Below are positions 1 to 6,263 of a stretch of DNA of 7,380 bases, one piece after another (position 1 is the first letter of the stretch; the number at the start of each line of letters is the position of its first letter). Both the position numbers and the translations under genes were made by a program. This DNA comes from CAZYYO01 sp964650965 (GTDB lineage Bacteria; Bacillota; Clostridia; Lachnospirales; Lachnospiraceae), in contig CAZYYO010000097.1 in assembly GCA_964650965.1 (NCBI GenBank), positions 1 to 7,380 of the forward strand, read 5' to 3'. The notes under the pieces were generated by a model. It worked only from the letters and a program-made list of their open reading frames with translations. It searched no databases and was not told the DNA's origin.

Positions 1-30
1 CAAGGTTTGCTCCTTCAACCCTACGCCTTC

Positions 31-94
31 TCCCCTCCCCTTGCGGCAAGTTCTGGGTGGGGGGCGGTGAGGATTGCGGAGCAATCCTCACGCC
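31..94. other. GC-rich two-hairpin intergenic element
   Basis: This non-coding stretch lies downstream of rsmH and is clearly richer in G and C than the other intergenic DNA in the window. It folds into two adjacent stems. The first pairs 67-77 (GTGAGGATTGC) with 81-91 (GCAATCCTCAC), a perfect 11-bp stem with a GGA loop. It can be extended by GGC/GCC past a single bulged base. The second pairs CCCTCCC (33-39) with GGGTGGG (55-61) with one central mismatch, around an inner CTTG/CAAG stem at 40-50. Neither strand has a T-tract directly after the stems, so it is not a standard intrinsic terminator. A dispersed intergenic repeat or a structured 3' UTR of the rsmH transcript are the best explanations. 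The hairpins are seen directly; the role is unknown. Confidence 0.55.
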
Positions 95-151
95 TAGGAC
101 GTTAGGTTTACGGAAATATCGGGCAGGGTGTTTATCTTTTTTATTGTAATT

Positions 152-1228
152 TTATATATCTGATTTTATGGCATAGCGCATTTTGGTGCTGCGAGAGCGG
201 GGGTTGCGTTGGCATTCTTCGGGGGTGGGGCGTAGGACGTCCTGGGAGATTTCCTGGTAGAGGCCGGCGCGGTAGGCGGTTTTGAAGGCTTTTTTTACCA
301 GACGGTCTTCTCCGGAATGAAAGGTTAGGATGGCTACTCTTCCACCAGGGGACAGGATATGGGGTAGTTTTTCCAGGAAGGTGTACAGGACTTCGTATTC
401 TTGATTGACATCGATACGAAGTGCCTGGAAGGTTCGCTGGCAGGATTTTTTGATAGCTTCCTTTTTCTCTTTTTCCGGTACTTTTATCAGGGCTTGTTCT
501 ATGGCATTACGTAGCTGGGTGGTTGTTTCGATTTTCTCTCCCTGTTTTAGTTTTCTCATTACTGTGGCAGCTATTTCTTCTGCATAGGGTTCGTCAGCAT
601 TTTCTATTAGCATACCCTGGAGTTCTTCTGCATCCATTTGGGTGAGACGTTTGGCAGCAGATATTCCCTTCTCTGGATTAAGACGAAGGTCCAGGGGTCC
701 CTCTACTTTATAGGAAAAGCCTCTGTCTGGATTATCGATTTGCATGGAAGATACGCCAAGATCTGCCAGTACAAAATCAAAGGTTCCCACCTCTTTTACC
801 AGTTGGTCTACCTCTGCAAAATTTAGCTGACGAATGGTAAGGATATCCTCTCCATATCCCTTTTTCTCCAGACGTTCTTTTGTTTTAGCCATCTCTATTG
901 GATCCACATCCAGACCATAGATATGGCCCTGTCCCTGGAGCTGCTCCAACATATGGCTGGTATGTCCGCCATAGCCAAGGGTACAATCTAAGCCCTGCTG
1001 TCCTGGTTTGATTTGAAGAAATTCCAAGATTTCATTTACCATAATGGAAATGTGCATTCCAGCCGGAGTACTTCCCTTGCTGATGACCTTTTCTATGGTA
1101 TCTTTGTATTTCTCAGGATTCATTTCCTTATATTTCTCCCGATAGCTTTTGGGGTGTGTACCTGAATACCGTGGGCGACGCTTATGGGGTGTTACCTGAT
1201 TTTCACCGTTTGTTCTTTCCTCTGCCAT
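152..1228 (-). CDS. rsmH: RsmH-family 16S rRNA (cytosine(1402)-N4)-methyltransferase, N-terminally extended paralogue
   Basis: This SAM-dependent methyltransferase family modifies N4 of C1402 in the decoding centre of 16S rRNA. The 358-residue product carries the family signature: a SAM loop DCTLGYGGHT (81-90), the acidic GLDVDP (105-110), ADLGVSS (155-161), the RGFSYKVEGPLDLRLN block (169-184), RTFQALRIDVNQE (265-277), FHSGEDRLVK (303-312) and NPRSRS near the C-terminus. The usual family start (H-x-S-V-L-L-x-E) aligns only at HISIMVNEIL (59-68). About 57 residues therefore precede it, basic and rich in Lys, Arg and Tyr, and the protein is some 45 residues longer than E. coli RsmH. FHSGEDR replaces the common FHSLEDR. 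Usual dcw neighbours (mraZ, ftsL, ftsI) are absent, so this is probably a second, stand-alone copy. AAGGAG lies 8 nt before the ATG. The family call is firm; whether C1402 is its target is inferred. Confidence 0.9.
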   Translation of the reverse strand: MAEERTNGENQVTPHKRRPRYSGTHPKSYREKYKEMNPEKYKDTIEKVISKGSTPAGMHISIMVNEILEFLQIKPGQQGLDCTLGYGGHTSHMLEQLQGQGHIYGLDVDPIEMAKTKERLEKKGYGEDILTIRQLNFAEVDQLVKEVGTFDFVLADLGVSSMQIDNPDRGFSYKVEGPLDLRLNPEKGISAAKRLTQMDAEELQGMLIENADEPYAEEIAATVMRKLKQGEKIETTTQLRNAIEQALIKVPEKEKKEAIKKSCQRTFQALRIDVNQEYEVLYTFLEKLPHILSPGGRVAILTFHSGEDRLVKKAFKTAYRAGLYQEISQDVLRPTPEECQRNPRSRSTKMRYAIKSDI

Positions 1229-1295
1229 TGTTATATCTCCTTTAAATTCAAGTGTCTGCTTTTCTGTGGTTTTTCATATCATAGTATAACGAAAT

Positions 1296-1331
1296 TGCCT
1301 GCATAATCAGGGTTTCCTTCTTATGCAGGCA
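1296..1331 (-). terminator. Stem-loop between the kinase-like gene and rsmH
   Basis: TGCCTGCATAA (1296-1306) pairs perfectly over 11 bp with TTATGCAGGCA (1321-1331) around a 14-nt loop. It starts about 37 nt after the stop of the cytidylate kinase-like gene. On the minus strand the stem is followed only by ATTTCGTT, a weak U-tract. On the plus strand it is followed by a better pyrimidine run (CTTTCTTTTCTT). It probably ends the kinase-like transcript, possibly inefficiently or in both directions. No convincing -35 box for rsmH exists here (only a lone TATACT at 1283-1288), so rsmH may rely on read-through. Confidence 0.45.
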
Positions 1332-1368
1332 GCTTTCTTTTCTTACGGCCATGCTTCCATCTATCTTT

Positions 1369-1992
1369 TTATTTTCCGCATATTGAAATGTAGCTTTTCA
1401 CCAGCTGTATTAATTTATCATAATCCATAGAGCCGGTGTTAATACATAAATCATAGTTTCTGGTATCTGTCCAATCCTGGTGGGTATAATATCGGTAATA
1501 ATCTCCCCGATACTTATCAATCTTCTCTAGCTTTTTCTCCAACTCTGCCTGTGGCTCGCCTGTCTGCTTGATCAGACGATTCATACAGTCATCATGGGTT
1601 GCATAGAAGAAAAGACGAATCACATTATCATAATCCTTCAAAACATAATCAGCACATCGACCTATGATAATGCAAGACTCCTGCTCTGCCAGTTCCTTAA
1701 TAATCTTCGCCTGATAATTGAACAAATTATCATCTGACACAAAATTGGAACTTTCCGGCGAAATAATTTCTCCCTTGTATGGATTTCTTTTTAAAATAGC
1801 ACTTAGCGGTGATTTCTTAAGACGTTCATCTGCTTCTCCAAAAAGCTCCTCACTAATGCCACTATCATCCGAAGCCATACGCAGGATTTCCCTGTCATAA
1901 CAATGGATTCCCAGTTCCTTAGCTAGCATAATTCCCAAGGTCCTTCCACCACTTCCATATCCTCTTGCAATGGTAATCACTGTATTATTCAT
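1369..1992 (-). CDS. Cytidylate kinase-like family protein (P-loop kinase fold)
   Basis: Numbered from the ATG at 1992, the product has 207 residues. It begins with VITIARGYGSGGRTLG, the degenerate P-loop (GYGSGGRT, 11-18) of the cytidylate kinase-like family (Cytidylate_kin2), which differs from the GxxxxGKS loop of true CMP kinase (Cmk). Further family marks are CYDREIL (31-37), IIIGRCADYVL (108-118), a Lys/Arg/Tyr-rich lid (about 158-172) and YDLCINTG (180-187). These proteins are widespread in clostridia; their substrate is not established, so a CMP kinase role should not be assumed. The frame is open to an ATG at 2046 (225 residues), but that start lacks a good ribosome site. The ATGs at 1998 and 1992 sit 3 and 9 nt after AGGGGG, so 1992 fits best, and the homologous region begins there. 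A promoter at 2075-2103 suggests separate transcription from the PHP gene. Confidence 0.82.
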   Translation of the reverse strand: MNNTVITIARGYGSGGRTLGIMLAKELGIHCYDREILRMASDDSGISEELFGEADERLKKSPLSAILKRNPYKGEIISPESSNFVSDDNLFNYQAKIIKELAEQESCIIIGRCADYVLKDYDNVIRLFFYATHDDCMNRLIKQTGEPQAELEKKLEKIDKYRGDYYRYYTHQDWTDTRNYDLCINTGSMDYDKLIQLVKSYISICGK

Positions 1993-2001
1993 ATTCATTG
2001 G

Positions 2002-2007
2002 CCCCCT
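2002..2007 (-). promoter_or_regulatory. Ribosome binding site deciding the kinase-like gene start
   Basis: AGGGGG on the minus strand lies 9 nt before the ATG at 1992 and only 3 nt before the ATG at 1998. The upstream in-frame ATG at 2046 is preceded by GTGACATGGTCTG, which has no comparable purine run. This favours the internal start and removes 18 residues of non-conserved leader from the longest open frame. Confidence 0.55.
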
Positions 2008-2074
2008 TTTTCTGGGACATTTGTCTTCCATCAATTTCTCTGACATCAGACCATGTCACATACTTTATATTAAG

Positions 2075-2103
2075 AGTATAGCACAGTTTTCCCTACAATC
2101 CAA
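2075..2103 (-). promoter_or_regulatory. Sigma-A-type extended -10 promoter for the kinase-like gene
   Basis: On the minus strand, TTGGAT (2098-2103) and TATACT (2075-2080) are separated by exactly 17 nt, and TGC directly precedes the -10 box, giving an extended -10. The -35 box matches only 3 of 6 consensus bases; the -10 matches 5 of 6. Transcription would begin near 2068, giving a leader of about 75 nt to the ATG at 1992. The site lies between the PHP gene stop and the kinase-like gene, where a separate promoter makes sense. Confidence 0.5.
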
Positions 2104-2120
2104 ACTACGATTTCACACTT

Positions 2121-2918
2121 CTATTCCAAGCCCTTCAGACGATGTATTTGTTTCAATCCCAAGTCCTGTATCAGCTTACAGCAGGCATCATAGCCTGCAT
2201 TTCTTATCACATGCCCCGGTGCATGAGCATCAATTCCCAGAATGACTGCATTACCCTCACATGCGGCCAGCTCCCAGAATTCTTTCCTGGGGTATTGCCT
2301 TCCTTCTACCATGCCTAGCATATTAATTTCCAGGGGAATATGCATTTTTTTCATTTCCTGACACAATCGTTTCATGTGTCGTTTATATATGTTACTATCC
2401 CCTACATAATGAACCAGATCTGGGTGGGCCAGGTACCGGTATAAGCCTGTGCCCATCCCCTGAATAACGGAATCCACATAATCCTTTAGTCTTTGCTCAG
2501 AAGTAGTTTCCTGTCCTACATAAGGGCCATGTTCCTCACTTTGGAGAAAATGTTGTCCCATAATCATATAATCAATCGCCAAATTCTCTATCAGCTTCCT
2601 TTGCTCGTCTAGAAATTCCGGAATATATTCCGCTTCAAACCCAATATAAATACGGATATCCTTAGCATATTCCTTTTGCAGCAGCCGAAGTGTTGTTACA
2701 TACGCTTCTGCCTGATCCATGGTCATACGAATATGGGAGACATAATCTCCTGTAAATGGGCAGGGAATGTGATCAGAGAATCCTAAAATTTCTATGCCCT
2801 GCTGGATTGCAGCTTCTATATACTCCCTCTCTGTTCCCACTGCATGCTGGCACCGCCGGGTATGGGTATGATAATTCGCGGTAAGATATGATGTATCCGC
2901 TACTTCTTTTATTGTCAT
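2121..2918 (-). CDS. hisK: Histidinol-phosphatase-type PHP-domain phosphoesterase
   Basis: The 265-residue protein is a PHP-superfamily metal-dependent phosphatase of the HisJ/HisK type, which removes phosphate from L-histidinol phosphate in the penultimate step of histidine synthesis. The metal-binding residues are in family order: HTH (17-19), H25, SDH (48-50), GFEAEY (93-98, E95), GQH (121-123), LAHPD (163-167, H165) and GIDAH (228-232, D230 and H232). The length is typical and the active site looks intact. AAGGAG lies 6 nt before the ATG, which supports this start. No other his gene is present, so the substrate is inferred from family resemblance; a related sugar-phosphate or nucleotide phosphatase is possible. 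A weak TTGCAC-18-TATACA promoter candidate overlaps the hydrogenase terminator, so its transcription may depend partly on read-through. There is no clear terminator after its stop. Confidence 0.8.
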   Translation of the reverse strand: MTIKEVADTSYLTANYHTHTRRCQHAVGTEREYIEAAIQQGIEILGFSDHIPCPFTGDYVSHIRMTMDQAEAYVTTLRLLQKEYAKDIRIYIGFEAEYIPEFLDEQRKLIENLAIDYMIMGQHFLQSEEHGPYVGQETTSEQRLKDYVDSVIQGMGTGLYRYLAHPDLVHYVGDSNIYKRHMKRLCQEMKKMHIPLEINMLGMVEGRQYPRKEFWELAACEGNAVILGIDAHAPGHVIRNAGYDACCKLIQDLGLKQIHRLKGLE

Positions 2919-2957
2919 TACTGGCTCCTTATTCTTGAAAATGTATAAAATACGCAG

Positions 2958-2986
2958 AAAAACAGGTGCAAGCCAAAGCCTACACC
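2958..2986 (-). terminator. Rho-independent terminator of the hydrogenase gene
   Basis: On the minus strand GGTGTAGGC (2986-2978), a TTTG loop and GCTTGCACC (2973-2965) form a 9-bp stem with two G-T wobbles. It is followed by TG and five T residues (2962-2958). It begins about 30 nt after the hydrogenase stop, the expected place, and should separate that transcript from the PHP gene. Confidence 0.7.
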
Positions 2987-3016
2987 CATTATATTTCTGT
3001 TTTATTCCATATAATC

Positions 3017-4465
3017 TTATTTCCGATGCATGGAGAAGGAATTCATATCATAGTGAGACAGGTTCTCATGAATGCCTCTCTTGTCAGCCTCATTAATTAA
3101 TGCTTCACGACTCTTTCTAAAGGATACCTGCTCATTAAATGCACTTGGTCCTCCAACACATCCTCCGGTACATACCATGCCTTCGACAAAGTCCTCTGGT
3201 AGTTTACCAAGCTTCATAAGAAGAAGTGCTTTCTTACATTCAGCTGCACCATTTGCCATACATACCTTAGCATCAATCTCATCCTCTGATTCTTTCAGAC
3301 TTTGCAGTACTGCTGCTGTTACACCACCTGAATTAGCAAACCGCTTGCCATATACAGAAGATTCCTGATAGGAATTATCATCCTCTTTCAATTGAACATC
3401 TCTTGCCTTCATAATAGCACGAATCTCACTGTAGGTAAGTACATAATCTGCATTCCCCTCAATCTTATGCTCATGCACTTCTGATTTCTTGGAAATACAT
3501 GGTCCAATGAATACGCACAATGCATCTGGATCCTGTGCCTTCACAAGTCTGGAAACAGCGCACATAGGAGATACCGTAGTAGAAATCTGATCTGCCAGCT
3601 CTGGATAGTGCTTCCGTACCATATTTACAAAGGCTGGGCAGCAGGAAGTCGTCATTTTCTTTCCTTCCTTATATGCTTCGGCCCATTCCTCTGCCTCATA
3701 AGCAGCCGTCATATCTCCGCCCAGGCCAACTTCGATTAATCCATCAAAGCCTACCTCCTGCATTGCATGCTTCCAGCTGTTCATGGTAATCTTCTCACCA
3801 AACTGGCCTTCTGTTGCAGGTGCAACCATTGCATATACTTTGCGGTCAGACTTAATTGCCTGGATTACAGGAACAATATCCGTCTTAGAGCCAATGGCTC
3901 CAAATGGGCACTTATGTATACATAATCCACAACGAATACATTTACTTTCATCAATCACGGAAATGCCATGCTCATCATAAGTAATAGCATCTACCGGACA
4001 GTTAAATTTACATGGTCTCTTCAATGCAGCTATCGCATGATATGGGCACGCCTGCGCACATTTGCCGCACTCCTTACATTTGGATGCATCAATATGAGAA
4101 CGGTGACGCCCCATCTCGATCGCGCCAAAGTTACATGCATTAATACATGCCTTACCAATACAATTCTGACAGTTATCTGTTACAACGAAACTGGAAATAG
4201 GGCAATCCTCACATGCAGAGCTGATTACCTGAATAATATTCCCATCATCCTTCGTTCCTGGAGCCTTACCTTCTGCCAGGCGGACTCTTTGACGAATAAT
4301 CTCTCTTTCTTTATAAATACAGCATCGAAACTGAGGGGTTGGTCCTGGGATTAATTCCATTGCAATGTTGTCGCGTTTTTCTTCAAGCTCTCCTTCAAAT
4401 GCGTATTTTGCCACCTCGTAAAGTACGTCATGTTTGATTTTGATTACATTTTCGTCAGCATACAT
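3017..4465 (-). CDS. Group B monomeric [FeFe] hydrogenase
   Basis: This cytoplasmic iron-sulfur enzyme is predicted to interconvert protons plus reduced ferredoxin with H2. The 482-residue protein has a cysteine-rich electron-transfer half: C99/102/107/111, C130/133/136/140, C152/156 and C176/179/182/186, the second and fourth being classic CxxCxxCxxxC(P) ferredoxin motifs. An H-cluster domain follows: L1 TSCCPAF (273-279), L2 GPCISKKSE (321-329) and L3 CTGGCVGGP (432-440). The four H-cluster cysteines (C276, C323, C432, C436), the proton-relay cysteine (C275) and the lysine after L2 are retained. F in place of W in L1, GPC in L2 and the N-terminal PGPTPQFRCC (40-49) separate it from well-studied group A enzymes and fit group B. 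No maturases (HydE, HydF, HydG) or partner subunits are nearby. AGGAGAGG precedes the ATG, and the leader carries a Rex-like operator. Activity is inferred; a redox-sensing role is less likely because the catalytic residues are intact. Confidence 0.88.
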   Translation of the reverse strand: MYADENVIKIKHDVLYEVAKYAFEGELEEKRDNIAMELIPGPTPQFRCCIYKEREIIRQRVRLAEGKAPGTKDDGNIIQVISSACEDCPISSFVVTDNCQNCIGKACINACNFGAIEMGRHRSHIDASKCKECGKCAQACPYHAIAALKRPCKFNCPVDAITYDEHGISVIDESKCIRCGLCIHKCPFGAIGSKTDIVPVIQAIKSDRKVYAMVAPATEGQFGEKITMNSWKHAMQEVGFDGLIEVGLGGDMTAAYEAEEWAEAYKEGKKMTTSCCPAFVNMVRKHYPELADQISTTVSPMCAVSRLVKAQDPDALCVFIGPCISKKSEVHEHKIEGNADYVLTYSEIRAIMKARDVQLKEDDNSYQESSVYGKRFANSGGVTAAVLQSLKESEDEIDAKVCMANGAAECKKALLLMKLGKLPEDFVEGMVCTGGCVGGPSAFNEQVSFRKSREALINEADKRGIHENLSHYDMNSFSMHRK

Positions 4466-4532
4466 TGTATTCTTCCTCTCCTTCTTTGTTTTGAAACACC
4501 TTATTAATTTTACATTTTTATTATTGTGTTGG

Positions 4533-4556
4533 ATATTGTTAAAAGAATAACAATAT
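4533..4556 (-). promoter_or_regulatory. Rex-like operator upstream of the hydrogenase
   Basis: ATATTGTTA (4533-4541) and TAACAATAT (4548-4556) form a perfect 9-bp inverted repeat around 6 nt. The core at 4536-4553, TTGTTAAAAGAATAACAA, matches 13 of the 14 defined positions of the clostridial Rex consensus TTGTTAA-N4-TTAACAA. Rex is the NADH/NAD+-sensing repressor of fermentation genes. The site would cover about +8 to +25 of the transcript from the 4568-4596 promoter, where bound repressor would block RNA polymerase. The match is seen; binding is inferred, and no rex gene is in the window. Confidence 0.6.
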
Positions 4557-4567
4557 TCAGCAATAAT

Positions 4568-4596
4568 AATATATCATAGCCCATTGTCACTGTCTA
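4568..4596 (-). promoter_or_regulatory. Extended -10 promoter of the hydrogenase gene
   Basis: On the minus strand TAGACA (4591-4596, 5 of 6 to consensus) and TATATT (4568-4573, 5 of 6) are separated by exactly 17 nt. TGA immediately precedes the -10 box, forming an extended -10. Transcription would start near 4561, giving a leader of about 95 nt that includes the Rex-like palindrome and a strong ribosome binding site. This is the best promoter visible in the window. Confidence 0.62.
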
Positions 4597-4637
4597 TGGC
4601 TATCTAACATGTATTCAAAAAAAACCATAGGATTATC

Positions 4638-6230
4638 TTATTCTCCCGACTCTGCCTTCATTTTTTTCTTTTTTTCATACATTGCCTGATCTGCGCGCTG
4701 AAGGGTTGCTTTTAAATCACAATCATTTTCCTGATCAAATACTGCAATTCCCCAGGCAATGACCATTTGAATCTTTTGATTCTGATTAAATTCATCCTCT
4801 CTTTGTTCCATTTTATGAATGAGCTTCATTAAATCGCACTGGCTCTGCCGCTCAATGATAACAACAAACTCATCCCCACCAATACGATAGCATTTACCAT
4901 AGGGTGCAAATGCTTTCATAATAATATCGGCTGCCTGAATAATGTACTGATCACCTGCTGCATGTCCCCACTGATCATTACACTTTTTCAGTTCATTTAA
5001 GTCAAACGCAATCACTGCAATATCTTTTAGCTTCTCTGCTTTTTCTATGTATTGGTTAAAGCCATTGCGATTCATAACTCCTGTCAGACCATCGGTAATT
5101 GCCAGTTCCCGATAAAACATCGCCCTGCGTCCCACTTCAATCTGAAAAAGATATTCCGATGCCGATTCCAAGCCTAAAATAATGATATACAGAAAGAAAC
5201 CCACACGCCCCACACTATCTGTATTGATCATTCCTTTATAATAATGATACAAATCACCCACACAAGATCCTATGAGGATAGCAATCCCAATCACATTTAC
5301 CCGAACAAACCTGCTCCACCCATCCCGTCTCAGGCGTAACAAAATGCAAAACAGCATATATGCCATCTCTCCTAGGATCAACAAATGAGTAGAAATAATG
5401 GTCTCCTTAAAGTCCCTGATTTCAAACAGCTCCATGCAGCTGCACACCACAAAATTAACAACTTCAATGCCCAAAAATATCTTCCAGCCTCTGGCAGATT
5501 CCAGCCGAAAGAAGTCTTTCATAAACAAAATAAATGGAATTGGTAATGCCATCAAAAGGACAAATGCCGCAAAGGTAGAAGCCTGATGGTTTGCCTGGAG
5601 AAGTACCGACATTTCTGTCTCTCCATAGGACCACATTCCCATCATCACTGAAAAAACACCTAGATACAGAAGTTCTCCTCTTATCTTCGTTTTCTTTCTT
5701 GTAAAAAACCAGGAAAGTATCATTACATTTCCCACCAACAGAACAATCAGACTCATTTCACCGTCATGAATGGAATTCTTAAGAAGGCTACGATAGATGG
5801 TTTGTCCATCTCCCATATAAAAGGTTATGTCATAATCATAAACAGCTGCATATGCTCCGGTAATGATTACCTTAATTTCATCCACATTGTTTGGAATGGT
5901 CACAAAATTCCACAAAGAACCAGGGGTATGTCCAAAATGAGGATTCCCCTGGGTTAACTCATATAGAATCTGTCCATCTCCATACACGGTAATAAATTGA
6001 TTTGTTGTATAGAATGCCAGACAGCTGCCTTTATCAGCAAGCTGATTTACCGAAAAAATATATTGTTTTTCATCCGGTTGTTGCTGCATTACAAGATCCG
6101 GCTGTACTTCTGCAGTCTGATAGCCACTATGATTTACCAAGGTATTATCATTATGACATACGGCAGAAATAATCATCACAAAAGATACCAATATAATAGC
6201 TGTAAAGATAATAACTGATTTCTTTCTCAT
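4638..6230 (-). CDS. Membrane diguanylate cyclase with extracellular domain and seven transmembrane helices
   Basis: Predicted to make cyclic di-GMP from two GTP in response to an external signal. From the ATG at 6230 the product has 530 residues: a basic start and hydrophobic signal segment (5-22), a likely beta-rich extracytoplasmic domain (about 25-157), seven hydrophobic helices (about 158-176, 185-202, 217-237, 249-269, 277-298, 311-331, 343-362), a short linker and a C-terminal GGDEF domain. This layout resembles 7TMR-DISM receptors. The cyclase domain has DGLTGVMNR (379-387), FDLNELKKCND (409-419), GHAAGD (422-427) and an intact RIGGDEF (449-455). The inhibitory RxxD I-site normally just before it is absent (APYG, 442-445), so product inhibition by that route is unlikely. 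An in-frame TTG at 6257 would add nine residues, but only the ATG has a ribosome site (CGGGGA) at good spacing. It starts 33 bp after the dehydrogenase stop, suggesting one operon. The ligand is unknown. Confidence 0.85.
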   Translation of the reverse strand: MRKKSVIIFTAIILVSFVMIISAVCHNDNTLVNHSGYQTAEVQPDLVMQQQPDEKQYIFSVNQLADKGSCLAFYTTNQFITVYGDGQILYELTQGNPHFGHTPGSLWNFVTIPNNVDEIKVIITGAYAAVYDYDITFYMGDGQTIYRSLLKNSIHDGEMSLIVLLVGNVMILSWFFTRKKTKIRGELLYLGVFSVMMGMWSYGETEMSVLLQANHQASTFAAFVLLMALPIPFILFMKDFFRLESARGWKIFLGIEVVNFVVCSCMELFEIRDFKETIISTHLLILGEMAYMLFCILLRLRRDGWSRFVRVNVIGIAILIGSCVGDLYHYYKGMINTDSVGRVGFFLYIIILGLESASEYLFQIEVGRRAMFYRELAITDGLTGVMNRNGFNQYIEKAEKLKDIAVIAFDLNELKKCNDQWGHAAGDQYIIQAADIIMKAFAPYGKCYRIGGDEFVVIIERQSQCDLMKLIHKMEQREDEFNQNQKIQMVIAWGIAVFDQENDCDLKATLQRADQAMYEKKKKMKAESGE

Positions 6231-6263
6231 CTCAATCCCCGTTTTCGTACCTATCAATTTCTG

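Noticed and set aside
55..67. G-quadruplex on the plus strand
   Set aside because: Only about three adjacent runs of three or more G are available with sensible loops; a hairpin with the upstream C-runs explains the composition better.
234..243. AGGACGTCCT palindrome, sharing TAGGACGT with 95-102
   Set aside because: It lies inside rsmH coding sequence, and an 8-base match is short enough to be chance.
1278..1311. Dedicated rsmH promoter using TATACT (1283-1288) or TATGAT (1278-1283)
   Set aside because: No acceptable -35 box lies 16-18 nt upstream of either box, neither has the TGn extension, and the region is taken up by the stem-loop at 1296-1331.
1718..2245. Plus-strand open frames at 1718-1900 and 1970-2245
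   Set aside because: They lie opposite the kinase-like and PHP genes, show no recognisable domain, and the minus-strand frames carry clear family motifs and ribosome binding sites.
3072..4354. Plus-strand open frames opposite the hydrogenase, including a 128-residue one at 3968-4354
   Set aside because: They are antisense to a gene whose motifs are intact throughout, and their translations show no domain.
4600..4637. Terminator after the diguanylate cyclase, based on an eight-T run (4617-4624, minus strand)
   Set aside because: No stable GC-rich stem directly precedes the T run. CTATGG/CCATAG can pair, but only 6 bp across about 25 nt and on the wrong side of the T run.
6231..6257. TTG start at 6257 for the diguanylate cyclase
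   Set aside because: No ribosome site precedes the TTG, while the ATG at 6230 has CGGGGA at good spacing and gives a normal signal segment with a basic N-terminus.
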